In this document: positions 32,138 through 39,208 of the stretch, piece after piece
Numbering within the stretch: the stretch's first letter is position 1
How the letters are laid out: every line of letters starts with the position of its first letter
NCBI GenBank assembly: GCA_024640315.1
Contig: JAHEFF010000101.1
Location: forward strand, 1 to 64,000
Reading direction: 5' to 3'
DNA from: Woeseiaceae bacterium
Lineage (GTDB): Bacteria > Pseudomonadota > Gammaproteobacteria > Steroidobacterales > Woeseiaceae
DNA: 64,000 nucleotides
Notes under the pieces: model-generated
Told to the model about the DNA's origin: nothing
Database searches by the model: none
The model's input: the letters and a program-made list of their open reading frames with translations, nothing else
Program-made: the position numbers and the translations under genes

Positions 32138-33034
32138 ATGAACACAGAATTCAAAAATGTCGTCCTGATCGGCCTCTACTCTGACCCCCGGGTCGCGGAA
32201 CCAATGAGGCTGGTTGCCGGACATCTGGCAAAAAATGGCGTTCGGGTTCTGGCCGAGCCCGAGGTAGCGGCTGAACTGGGCGTAGCCGCAATTGACCCGG
32301 GTGCGCTGACGAATGAGACGGATCTGATTGTTGCGGTTGGTGGCGACGGTACGATGTTGCACGCAGCATCGCTCGCCGGCGACATTGATATTCCGCTGGT
32401 CGGCGTCAATCGAGGTCGCCTTGGCTTCCTTACCGACGTGTCGCCGATCGATATGCTGGCTAGCTTCGACGAAATCCTGAGTGGCAACTTCACCCGGGAG
32501 TCGCGATTGCGCCTAAGGGCGACCTTGTCGCAGGCAGACGGAACGAAAAAGTCAGCGTTGGCATTGAACGACATAGTTTTACAGCGTCGCGATACAGGCC
32601 GCATGCTCGATTTTGAGACGCGCATAGCCGGACAGTATGTCAACACCCATATGGGCGATGGGCTGATTGTCGCCACGCCCACCGGCTCTACAGCCTATGC
32701 GCTGGCCTGCGGCGGGCCTATTATCGACCCTCGGCTCGACGCTTTAGTGGTCATACCTATCTGCCCGCACACGCTGAGTGACAGGCCATTGGTAATACCG
32801 GCCGGCCAGCCTATCGAAGTGACCTTGCTGCAACGTGACAACACCAGTGCCGAAGTTAGCATTGACGGACACTCTCTCGCCGAATTTCGCCCTGATGATC
32901 GTCTGTTAATTGCGGAATCATCGCGCCGCATCACTCTTATCCATCCACCTGGCTATGACTATTACGAAATCCTCCGTTCAAAACTAAACTGGGGTCGGGA
33001 CAGTCGAACGCAGAGGCAACAGAGTGATATCTAG
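32138..33034 (+). CDS. nadK: NAD kinase
   Basis: Phosphorylates NAD to NADP, the only route to NADP. It has 298 residues. The kinase motif VAVGGDGTMLHAA lies near residue 68, followed by VNRGRLGFLTD, the substrate-binding ALNDIVLQR (Asp in place of the common Glu) and GDGLIVATPTGSTAYALACGGPII. It diverges from hrcA and abuts recN, whose ATG follows its stop with no gap. The ribosome-binding site is weak. Confidence 0.96.
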   Translation: MNTEFKNVVLIGLYSDPRVAEPMRLVAGHLAKNGVRVLAEPEVAAELGVAAIDPGALTNETDLIVAVGGDGTMLHAASLAGDIDIPLVGVNRGRLGFLTDVSPIDMLASFDEILSGNFTRESRLRLRATLSQADGTKKSALALNDIVLQRRDTGRMLDFETRIAGQYVNTHMGDGLIVATPTGSTAYALACGGPIIDPRLDALVVIPICPHTLSDRPLVIPAGQPIEVTLLQRDNTSAEVSIDGHSLAEFRPDDRLLIAESSRRITLIHPPGYDYYEILRSKLNWGRDSRTQRQQSDI

Positions 33035-34732
33035 ATGTTGACGAGTATCCAGGTCAGGAACTTCGCAATCATCGACGAGGTTGAAATTGAATTCAGCCCC
33101 GGAATGACCGTGCTCACCGGTGAAACAGGCGCCGGAAAGTCCATCCTGGTCGACGCCATGGGCCTCGTTCTTGGTGAACGGGGTGGCAGCGGACTGGTGC
33201 GAAGCGGCGCGAAACGCGCCGAATTCACCGCTGAGTTCGACCTTCGCAATTTGCCCGAAGCCCGGGATTGGCTCGAGGAACAAATGCTTGATCTGGACGA
33301 CGAGTGCAATTTGCGTCGCGTCGTAGGCGCCGACGGGCGGTCCCGGGCATTCATTAACGGCAACAGTGTGCCACTACAAAGTCTGAAAACGCTCGGTGAA
33401 ATGTTGCTCGACATTCATGGACAGCATTTTCACCAGTCCCTGGCGAGGCGTGATGTTCAGCGCAACCTGCTGGACTATTTTGGCGGGCTGATCGATCTCG
33501 CCGTGGCGACCAGTAACAATTTTGCCGATTGGCGATTATTGACTGACAAGCTTGACGCTCTTGAGTCGGCCAACGCGGATCGCAATGCGAAACTTGAGCT
33601 TCTCCGATTCCAGATTGACGAATTGGATTCACTTGGCCTGGAGCCCGGCGAGCTCGAAGCCTTGTCTATGGAGAGATCCAAGTTACAGAACAGTGGGAGG
33701 TTGGCCGAGGGTGCCAACACCGCACTTCAGGTTCTATATGATGCCGATCCTGCAAATGCACAATCGCTGCTGGCGGATGCAGCCCAATTGATCGAGGGAC
33801 TCGCGACTTTGGACGCGACGCTCGAACCGATCGCGGCAATGTTGCAGGAAGCGAGTATCCAGGTATCCGAGGCAGCCGATTCGCTCCGTCGCTACGGAGA
33901 TTCCCTGGATATGGATCCGGCACGCCAGAATTTCGTCGAGGAACGTCTCGATGCGATCAACAATATCGCCCGCAAACATCGCATGGATCCCGAAAGCCTT
34001 GCCGCGCTGCACCAGGACCTGGTTGAAGAGTTGAACGACCTGGAGCATGCCGAAGAGCGAAGTGCCGAACTCAAATCAGCTGTCTCGGAGGCGCAAGCCG
34101 GTTACCGAAAGACCGCAGCAAGGCTTTCGGCAGGCCGGAAAAAAGCCGCCTCGAGATTCTCTTCAGCTGTAACCGAAGCGATGGCGAATCTCGGTATGCC
34201 TGGCGGCGTCTTCGAAATTCAGATAACACCAAGAGATATGACCGATCCACGACCTTTCGGCATGGATGATGTTGAGTACCTGATCAGCGCAAACCCGGGG
34301 CAGCAACCGATGCCACTTTCCAAAGTTGCATCCGGCGGTGAGCTTTCGCGAATGAGCCTTGCCATTCAGGTCATCGCGAGTGATGGCAGCGCTATCCCGA
34401 CCATGGTTTTTGACGAGGTTGACAGTGGTGTCGGCGGCGGCATCGCCGAAATGGTGGGATTGCGGCTGCGTGAGCTTGGGCAAACGCGACAGGTCTTCTG
34501 TGTCACACATCTCCCGCAGGTCGCCAGCCTCGGCAACAACCACTTCCGTATCATGAAGATCAGTGACGGAAAATCGACCAAAACCGGAATTTCGTTGCTC
34601 AATCAGGGCGAGCGCATCGAAGAGATCGCCCGCATGCTGGGCGGCGTTGAAATCACTCAACGGACACGGGACCATGCCGCTGAAATGCTGGCGGCTGGTG
34701 CGAAGCGTCCGGAGAAAAACAAGCGCGCCTGA
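33035..34732 (+). CDS. recN: DNA repair protein RecN
   Basis: SMC-like ATPase in double-strand-break repair. It has 565 residues. The Walker A loop GETGAGKSILVDAM is near residue 30, two coiled-coil arms span about 150-370 (for example LDALESANADRNAKLELLRFQIDEL), and the ABC signature SGGELSRMSLAIQVI and Walker B PTMVFDEVDSGVGGG are near 430-470. It is probably cotranscribed with nadK. No LexA box is obvious at the start, which lies at the nadK stop. Confidence 0.97.
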   Translation: MLTSIQVRNFAIIDEVEIEFSPGMTVLTGETGAGKSILVDAMGLVLGERGGSGLVRSGAKRAEFTAEFDLRNLPEARDWLEEQMLDLDDECNLRRVVGADGRSRAFINGNSVPLQSLKTLGEMLLDIHGQHFHQSLARRDVQRNLLDYFGGLIDLAVATSNNFADWRLLTDKLDALESANADRNAKLELLRFQIDELDSLGLEPGELEALSMERSKLQNSGRLAEGANTALQVLYDADPANAQSLLADAAQLIEGLATLDATLEPIAAMLQEASIQVSEAADSLRRYGDSLDMDPARQNFVEERLDAINNIARKHRMDPESLAALHQDLVEELNDLEHAEERSAELKSAVSEAQAGYRKTAARLSAGRKKAASRFSSAVTEAMANLGMPGGVFEIQITPRDMTDPRPFGMDDVEYLISANPGQQPMPLSKVASGGELSRMSLAIQVIASDGSAIPTMVFDEVDSGVGGGIAEMVGLRLRELGQTRQVFCVTHLPQVASLGNNHFRIMKISDGKSTKTGISLLNQGERIEEIARMLGGVEITQRTRDHAAEMLAAGAKRPEKNKRA

Positions 34733-34739
34733 CAGGCGC
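34725..34739 (-). terminator. Convergent terminator between recN and fur
   Basis: The hairpin GCGCC-TGTCA-GGCGC lies on the minus strand and is followed by GCTTGTTTTT. It overlaps the recN stop codon and serves fur; on the plus strand it lacks a T run. Confidence 0.6.
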
Positions 34740-34743
34740 TGAT

Positions 34744-35163
34744 TCAGGTGTCGTCGGTCTTTTTCAGGGGACGAACATACAACACGAGGTTGTGGTCCAC
34801 GAGATCATAGCCGTGCTTTTCCGCGATAGCATGCTGGATCTTTTCTATTTCGTCGTCGACGAACTCGACGACATCGCCCGTTTCAATGCACACCATGTGA
34901 TCATGATGATCGCCGCTGTCCATCTCGAAAACGGAATGGCCGCCCTCAAAATTGTGCCGGATAACGAGGCCGGCAGCTTCAAATTGGGTCAGAACCCGAT
35001 AGACCGTCGCGAGACCAATATCCTCGCCCGAATCCAGAAGCTCCTTGTAGATGTCCTCTGCGCTCAGGTGCCGCATCGGACTGTTCTCAAGAATTTCGAG
35101 AATCTTGAGCCTGGGAAGCGTTATTTTCAGCCCGGCTTTACGTAGTTCCTGACGCTGTGCCAT
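34744..35163 (-). CDS. fur: Ferric uptake regulation protein Fur
   Basis: Iron-responsive repressor. It has 139 residues. The winged-helix half includes LPRLKILEILENSPMRHLSAEDIYKELLDSGEDIGLATVYRVLTQFEAAGLV. The regulatory metal site and dimer region are in HSVFEMDSGDHHDHMVCIETGDVVEF. The C-terminal CxxC zinc motif seen in many Fur proteins is not present: the protein ends YVRPLKKTDDT. Only one Cys (in MVCIETG) is visible, where E. coli has CxxC, so structural zinc binding may differ. Confidence 0.95.
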   Translation of the reverse strand: MAQRQELRKAGLKITLPRLKILEILENSPMRHLSAEDIYKELLDSGEDIGLATVYRVLTQFEAAGLVIRHNFEGGHSVFEMDSGDHHDHMVCIETGDVVEFVDDEIEKIQHAIAEKHGYDLVDHNLVLYVRPLKKTDDT

Positions 35164-35333
35164 CTAAAGGTTCTCATTGATTGAATGTGCGGGCGCGGCG
35201 GCTACCGCAGCGACTGACAAGACGGTATCATGCGCGCCTATTATGACCCAGTCGACCGGGTCTCTCCACCACGATATCGGCCCGAGAAGCTGATTCACGG
35301 CACCAATCCAACCAGTCACGGTCAATCATCATA

Positions 35334-35660
35334 ATGCGAAAACACCTGTTTCCAATCTTCCTCCTGGTGGCATGCCTGCTTGTGAGCGGCTGTGTCTACC
35401 AGGCAGCTCTGTCGCAGGGAAACCTGCTGGACCAGGAGGATATCGACCAGGTTGAGGTCGGCATGACCCGTGGCCAGGTCCGTTTTCTTCTCGGCACGCC
35501 AATGATTGATGATCCTTTTCATCAGAATCGCTGGGACTACGTCTACTTTCTTCGGGTCGGTCGACAAAAGGCGACCTTCAAGCGCTGGATCTCGATCATT
35601 TTTGACGGCGAAAACGTAATGGAAATCATCAAAGACCAGGAACTGAGGGAAGATCTCTAG
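35334..35660 (+). CDS. bamE: Outer membrane protein assembly factor BamE (SmpA)
   Basis: Lipoprotein of the BAM complex that inserts beta-barrel proteins in the outer membrane. It has 108 residues with a lipoprotein signal (FLLVACLLVSGC, Cys at residue 20). The BamE fold is recognisable from GNLLDQEDIDQVEVGMTRGQVRFLLGTPMIDDPFHQNRWDYVY. It diverges from fur. Its TAG stop and that of the convergent rnfH share the palindrome CTAG. Confidence 0.95.
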   Translation: MRKHLFPIFLLVACLLVSGCVYQAALSQGNLLDQEDIDQVEVGMTRGQVRFLLGTPMIDDPFHQNRWDYVYFLRVGRQKATFKRWISIIFDGENVMEIIKDQELREDL

Positions 35661-35977
35661 ACCACTTTGCCTGGCGTACTTCCGCTCATGTACTGACCGT
35701 CTTTCGCGAGTTCTCGACGCGCATCACGGGGGTCGATTTCAAGCGGCCGCAGGATCTCCACCCTGTCACCATCTGCGAGCTGTCGCCCTCTGCTAACCGG
35801 CCTTCCCCAGACTGCAACGTTTGCAGAAGCGAAATCAGCGTCCGGGAATCCCCGCTCCAGTTCCGACTGCCTGAGTGCGTCAGCGACAGTTGCGTCTGCC
35901 GGCATAAGCAGAGTCACGAGCTCTTGCCTGTCCGGCAGCGCGAAAACAACCTCAACACAGATCTCATGTTTGGGCAT
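35657..35977 (-). CDS. rnfH: RnfH family ubiquitin-like protein
   Basis: Small beta-grasp protein of unknown exact role that accompanies ratA in most gammaproteobacteria. It has 106 residues. Family text is clear: ICVEVVFALPDRQELVTLLMPADATVADALRQS near the start and VAVWGRPVSRGRQLADGDRVEILRPLEIDPRDARRELA. The tail lacks the glycine pair of true ubiquitin-like modifiers. It lies 14 bases after ratA and is probably cotranscribed. Confidence 0.92.
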   Translation of the reverse strand: MPKHEICVEVVFALPDRQELVTLLMPADATVADALRQSELERGFPDADFASANVAVWGRPVSRGRQLADGDRVEILRPLEIDPRDARRELAKDGQYMSGSTPGKVV

Positions 35978-35991
35978 AAGTGCTCGTGCGC

Positions 35992-36429
35992 CTACCGGGC
36001 GCCGTAGACATCTGCTGCGCGGCGAGTGAAAGCATCGATCAGCGAATTGCAGGTTTCTTCAAAAAAGGCGCCAAACAACATGTCCACCATCCTGTTCTCG
36101 AAAGCGAAATGAAGCTCCAGTGTTACCTTGCTGCCGTCCTCCCCGAGTGGCTGAAAACGCCAGCCACCGGAAAGATGCCGAAACGGCCCACCCAGCAAGG
36201 CAATGTCGATGGCTTCGTCCCCGTGTCGTGTGTTGCGTGTTGTAAAGGTCTTGCTGACCGCACCTTTGTGCAGTTCAAGGGTAGCCTCCACCATGTTGCC
36301 CTCGCGCGTCAGCACCTCGGAATGATTGCACCAGGGTAGAAATTCAGCATAGCAATTCACATCATCAACGAGGTCGATCATCTCGCTGGCGCGGTATGGA
36401 ACCAATGCCGATCTGTTAACGCTGCGCAT
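35992..36429 (-). CDS. ratA: RatA / Coq10-like START domain protein
   Basis: Belongs to the START-like family that includes E. coli RatA (reported to bind 50S subunits) and mitochondrial Coq10 (a ubiquinone-binding chaperone). It has 145 residues, the usual length. Family hallmarks: SALVPYRASEMIDLVDDVNCYAEFLPWCNHSEVL near the N terminus, GPFRHLSGGWRFQPLGEDGSKVTLELHFAFENRMVDMLFG in the second half. It diverges from smpB, the conserved arrangement. Confidence 0.92.
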   Translation of the reverse strand: MRSVNRSALVPYRASEMIDLVDDVNCYAEFLPWCNHSEVLTREGNMVEATLELHKGAVSKTFTTRNTRHGDEAIDIALLGGPFRHLSGGWRFQPLGEDGSKVTLELHFAFENRMVDMLFGAFFEETCNSLIDAFTRRAADVYGAR

Positions 36430-36523
36430 TCGCTGAAGTCTTTCAGGCCAGTCTGGACAAGATTAATCGGAATTCTGGATGAATTAATGACAACGAACAA
36501 CATACCTGAGAGTCGACCTGACT

Positions 36524-36529
36524 TATAAT
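36524..36529 (+). promoter_or_regulatory. -10 element upstream of smpB
   Basis: A perfect TATAAT lies 41 bases upstream of the smpB GTG in the ratA-smpB divergent gap. No clear -35 box is found at 16-18 bases, so the promoter may need an activator or may be weak. Confidence 0.35.
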
Positions 36530-36570
36530 CGCCGCCCTTCTAGCAAAACAGCAAAAGAAACCGTCAGATC

Positions 36571-37053
36571 GTGGCAAAAGCCAAAGACAAGAAACCAGCA
36601 TCGTCAAGAATTGCGGAGAACAAGAAAGCCCGCTTTGATTACGCGATAGAAGACACATTCCAGGCCGGCCTGGTCCTGGAAGGCTGGGAGGTGAAAAGCC
36701 TCCGGGAGGGTCGCGCCCAGATTACTGAGAGTTATGTCCACGTTCGCAACGGAGAAGCCTGGCTGCTTGGGGCCCAGATTACGCCGCTCGGGACCGTATC
36801 AACTCACATTCATCCGGATCCGACCCGGACCCGCAAACTTCTATTGAACCGGTACGAGCTTGATCGACTGATCGGTGCCGTGGAACGCAAGGGATATACG
36901 CTGGTGCCACTCAACCTCCATTGGAGCAAAGGACGGGTAAAGCTCGACATCGGACTGGCCAAAGGCAAAAAATCACACGACAAGCGTGCGGCGGTAAAAG
37001 ACCGCGACTGGAAACGACAGCAAGGTCGTATTTTGAAATCATCAAGACATTAA
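36571..37053 (+). CDS. smpB: SsrA-binding protein SmpB
   Basis: Partner of tmRNA in trans-translation; brings alanyl-tmRNA to stalled ribosomes. It has 160 residues. Family blocks: [32 protein letters not shown] and [21 protein letters not shown], then the basic C-terminal tail [21 protein letters not shown] that mimics mRNA in the decoding channel. It starts with GTG. An AT-rich hairpin follows the stop. The substrate RNA gene ssrA lies 500 bases downstream. Confidence 0.97.
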   Translation: MAKAKDKKPASSRIAENKKARFDYAIEDTFQAGLVLEGWEVKSLREGRAQITESYVHVRNGEAWLLGAQITPLGTVSTHIHPDPTRTRKLLLNRYELDRLIGAVERKGYTLVPLNLHWSKGRVKLDIGLAKGKKSHDKRAAVKDRDWKRQQGRILKSSRH

Positions 37054-37078
37054 AAACAATAAGTTATATTGTTTTTTT
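37053..37078 (+). terminator. AT-rich terminator after smpB
   Basis: AAAACAAT-AAGTTAT-ATTGTTTTTTT forms a weak A/T stem with a seven-T run directly at the smpB stop. In the other direction it may end the HxlR-type gene. The 37053-37110 stretch is far more AT-rich than its surroundings. Confidence 0.5.
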
Positions 37079-37099
37079 AAAGTTCTTTATTACTAATAT

Positions 37100-37417
37100 T
37101 CACTTTAGTCCCAACGTCGAAGACCACTTATCAAGCTGCCCGATTACGTGGAACAACTTTTCCCCGCTTGTGCTTAACCGGTAGCCCAGGCGCGGGATCT
37201 TCTCGATTATCCCGGCGTCTCTGAGTTCGTGCAGTCGCCTCTGCAGAACACTGGGGGAAATCTGACCACACGAGGCCTGAAGCGCCCGGAAATTAAGGGG
37301 ACCCACCCGAAGCTCCCAAACCACGCGCAACGCCCAGCGGCGCCCGGCGAGATCAAGGGCCATCGCCATACGTTCGGACGTAGCTGCCCTTCTGAGGTTC
37401 TGAATCCGTTGCGCCAT
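37100..37417 (-). CDS. HxlR-like winged-helix transcriptional regulator
   Basis: A 105-residue protein with the HxlR layout: MALDLAGRRWALRVVWELRVGPLNFRALQASCG (helices 1-3, the family's G-x-W-x-L motif), ISPSVLQRRLHELRDAGII (recognition helix region) and PRLGYRLSTSGEKLFHVIGQLDKWSST (wing and C-terminal helix). The usual N-terminal CP[IV] cysteine of redox-sensing HxlR proteins is absent. It sits between smpB and ssrA, on the opposite strand to both, so it may be an accessory insertion. AGGC lies upstream of the ATG. Its target is unknown. Confidence 0.75.
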   Translation of the reverse strand: MAQRIQNLRRAATSERMAMALDLAGRRWALRVVWELRVGPLNFRALQASCGQISPSVLQRRLHELRDAGIIEKIPRLGYRLSTSGEKLFHVIGQLDKWSSTLGLK

Positions 37418-37507
37418 AAGCCTGTCCGCCTCTTGCTACGGTATCAATAGCAAGTATTGTAATCCGCTTCTCCTTTGGTAGCAAACAACAAAATAACGAT
37501 CAGTGGA

Positions 37508-37535
37508 TTGTTTTTTGCAGGAACGCCCCTACACT
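37508..37535 (+). promoter_or_regulatory. Sigma-70 promoter for ssrA
   Basis: TTGTTT (37508-37513) is followed after 16 bases by TACACT (37530-37535). Transcription would begin about 15 bases before the mature tmRNA 5' end, leaving a short leader for RNase P. Confidence 0.65.
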
Positions 37536-37557
37536 ACCGTGAGCAAACAGTTTTACC

Positions 37558-37917
37558 GGGGGCGAACTGGATTCGACGTGGGTCGCGAAACTCCGGGTGC
37601 ATGCCGAGGGACAGATCACCTCGTTAAACCAGCTGTAACACTTATAGTTGCCAACGACGACAACTACGCACTAGCTGCTTAAAAACCAGCTTTGCCTTCT
37701 GCCCGGCTCGTGCTTGTGCGGCTGGATCACAGGAGTCACCGACACAAGACCGCGGCAAGGACATGTTCAGGGTCCGAACCGTTAAATCCTAACTGAACTG
37801 GTTACAGGTCTTCCCTGCCCGTCGGGTAGCCCGTAACGAGATTAAAGACGGAATAAGCATGTAGAGCTCGTAGCGGAGGGCTTGCGGACGCGGGTTCGAT
37901 ACCCGCCGCCTCCACCA
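37558..37917 (+). ncRNA. ssrA: Transfer-messenger RNA (tmRNA)
   Basis: Rescues stalled ribosomes and tags the peptide. The 360-base gene starts GGGGGCG, which pairs with CGCCTCC before ACCA to make the tRNA-like acceptor. Conserved 5' text (TGGATTCGACG, GCATGCCGAGGG) and 3' text (AAGCATGTAGAGCTCG, GGACGCGGGTTCGA) match tmRNA. The tag reading frame at 37650-37682 reads GCC AAC GAC GAC AAC TAC GCA CTA GCT GCT TAA, giving ANDDNYALAA. An extra partial 3' end follows at 38059. Confidence 0.97.
37893..37917 (+). repeat. Direct repeat at ssrA 3' end, copy 1 (attachment-site-like)
   Basis: The last 25 bases of ssrA, from GGTTCGATA in the T loop to CCA, recur exactly at 38059-38083, 166 bases downstream in the same orientation. 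The 3' end of ssrA is a well-known target of tyrosine integrases, and the T loop is a usual crossover position. Confidence 0.85.
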
Positions 37918-38058
37918 ATTACCTGGGCCCCCGATTGGGGGCCCAGCTATTTGGGGAGCGACAGGGCTCCCCGCGTAACACAATGACGCAGGGTTCAATA
38001 TCGTCTCTCAACTTGCGCGCTCCAGAAGCGCAATATTTTCAACTGATTGGGCGCAAGT
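37918..38058 (+). mobile_element. 141-bp segment between the ssrA 3' repeats, possible element remnant
   Basis: The segment contains a 10-bp-stem hairpin CTGGGCCCCC/GGGGGCCCAG (37923-37946), then GGGGAGC/GCTCCCC (37953-37972) and a smaller GCGC-rich hairpin (GCGCTCCAGAAGCGC). No protein-coding sequence fits. It may be the residue of an excised or decayed integrative element, or a very small mobile element in its own right. Confidence 0.5.
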
Positions 38059-38083
38059 GGTTCGATACCCGCCGCCTCCACCA
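38059..38083 (+). repeat. Direct repeat of ssrA 3' end, copy 2 (displaced end)
   Basis: Exact 25-base match to 37893-37917. It is followed after 7 bases by a strong terminator, which is what one expects of the original ssrA 3' end pushed away from the gene body by an insertion that restored a new end. Confidence 0.85.
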
Positions 38084-38090
38084 ACAAACA

Positions 38091-38116
38091 AAGGCCACCG
38101 AAAGGTGGCCTTTTTG
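38091..38116 (+). terminator. Terminator beyond the displaced ssrA end
   Basis: The 9-bp stem AAGGCCACC/GGTGGCCTT with a GAAA tetraloop is followed by TTT and then GTTG. It is probably the original ssrA terminator. Confidence 0.8.
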
Positions 38117-38117
38117 T

Positions 38118-38503
38118 TGTGGCGGGCAAGCATCGAGTACCCGCGAAGGTGGATCACAAGCCAGAGCTTCTGCATCAATGCTGCAAATGCCCTGGTCGAA
38201 TTGGAAAGAGTCAGTGTCAGCAGGTTGTCCTGGCCTTCATCGATACTCGATATCCAGGAAATACCGCTGTAGTCCCCATTATTACGCAAGCATTCTGTGA
38301 CAGTGCAAGTACAAGCAGGACGGCGAAACTATGGCCGGTCCACTGCTTTTCCTGAGCCACCGTGTCCATGTCTCCGACGTGTGGACGCCCGAAGAGTTTT
38401 AAATGCGCACTTGTCGCTAAATGGCGGTGGCCGGCGAGCCAACGATGCTGGATCTCGACCAAATTTGTCGTAAAGTAAGGCCTGCAGCGGAGGAGAACTG
38501 AAA
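38118..38503. other. 386-bp gap without a convincing gene
   Basis: Short reading frames on both strands overlap each other and run into the ssrA repeat; none shows a recognisable domain, a ribosome-binding site or sensible composition. The last 20 bases supply the GGAG site of the next gene. It may be decayed sequence linked to the ssrA 3' insertion site. Confidence 0.5.
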
Positions 38504-39139
38504 ATGAGAAGAACCATAATGATATTGGCCCTGGTGGCTGGCGCCATTGGCTTTGCAAACGCTCAGGATTCATCGATGAGCTTCTTCCTGACCAGCAAAG
38601 GTCCGGGAGACGGTGCCAATCTGGGTGGACTGGAAGGCGCTGACGCGCATTGCCAGATGCTTGCAGAATCGGCGGGTGCCGGTGGCAAGACCTGGCGTGC
38701 CTATCTCAGTACCAACGGCGATACGGTGGTTAATGCGCGTGACCGAATCGGCGACGGCCCGTGGGTCGCGGCTAACGGTATTCAGGTCGCAGCCAATGTC
38801 GACGACCTGCACAGCGAAAACAACAAGCTTGGTAAAGAGAATTCTGTCAGCGAAAGCGGGGAGCCAATCAACGGACGTGGAGATACGCCCAATCGTCACG
38901 ACATCCTGACCGGCTCGAATCTCGACGGCACTGCATTTAGTGACGGAGCGGATCATTCCTGCCAGGACTGGACCTACAGCGGTCAAGACGGTAGCGCGCA
39001 GGTCGGTCATCATGATCGTCAGGGCGGTGGAGCTAATCCGACGTCCTGGAACAATGCGCATCCGTCACGGGGTTGTGGTCAAAGCGATCTTCAGGGCACG
39101 GGTGGCGACGGACTTTTCTATTGCTTTGCGATTGACTAG
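38504..39139 (+). CDS. Secreted lectin-like protein of unknown function
   Basis: 211 residues beginning with a signal peptide (MRRTIMILALVAGAIGFANA, cleavage after ANA near residue 20). The mature part contains DGANLGGLEGADAHCQMLAESAGAGGKTWRAYLS, then DRIGDGPWVAANG, a polar Gly/Asn/Asp/His-rich region and paired cysteines (HSCQDW, GCGQSD, YCFAI). This pattern resembles lectin-fold proteins of the DUF1554/endostatin-like type; that assignment is from memory of the pattern, not a search. A GGAG site precedes the ATG. It stands alone, with terminators on both sides. Confidence 0.75.
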   Translation: MRRTIMILALVAGAIGFANAQDSSMSFFLTSKGPGDGANLGGLEGADAHCQMLAESAGAGGKTWRAYLSTNGDTVVNARDRIGDGPWVAANGIQVAANVDDLHSENNKLGKENSVSESGEPINGRGDTPNRHDILTGSNLDGTAFSDGADHSCQDWTYSGQDGSAQVGHHDRQGGGANPTSWNNAHPSRGCGQSDLQGTGGDGLFYCFAID

Positions 39140-39160
39140 TCACGCCTGAGATTCAGGGGA

Positions 39161-39187
39161 AAAGGCCGCCTGTTGGCGGCCTTTTAT
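39161..39187. terminator. Bidirectional terminator
   Basis: AAAGGCCGCC-TGTTG-GCGGCCTTTTATTTT: a strong stem with T runs on both strands. It ends the lectin-like gene (plus) and the tricorn-type protease gene (minus). Confidence 0.85.
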
Positions 39188-39208
39188 TTTGCAATCCCTG
39201 TTCCTGTT

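Noticed and set aside
35164-35190. Possible Fur box before fur
   Set aside because: AATGAGAAC resembles half a site only; there is no convincing 19-bp inverted repeat.
38008-38289. Minus-strand frame of 93 codons after ssrA
   Set aside because: It overlaps the ssrA repeat and the strong terminator, with no domain or start site.
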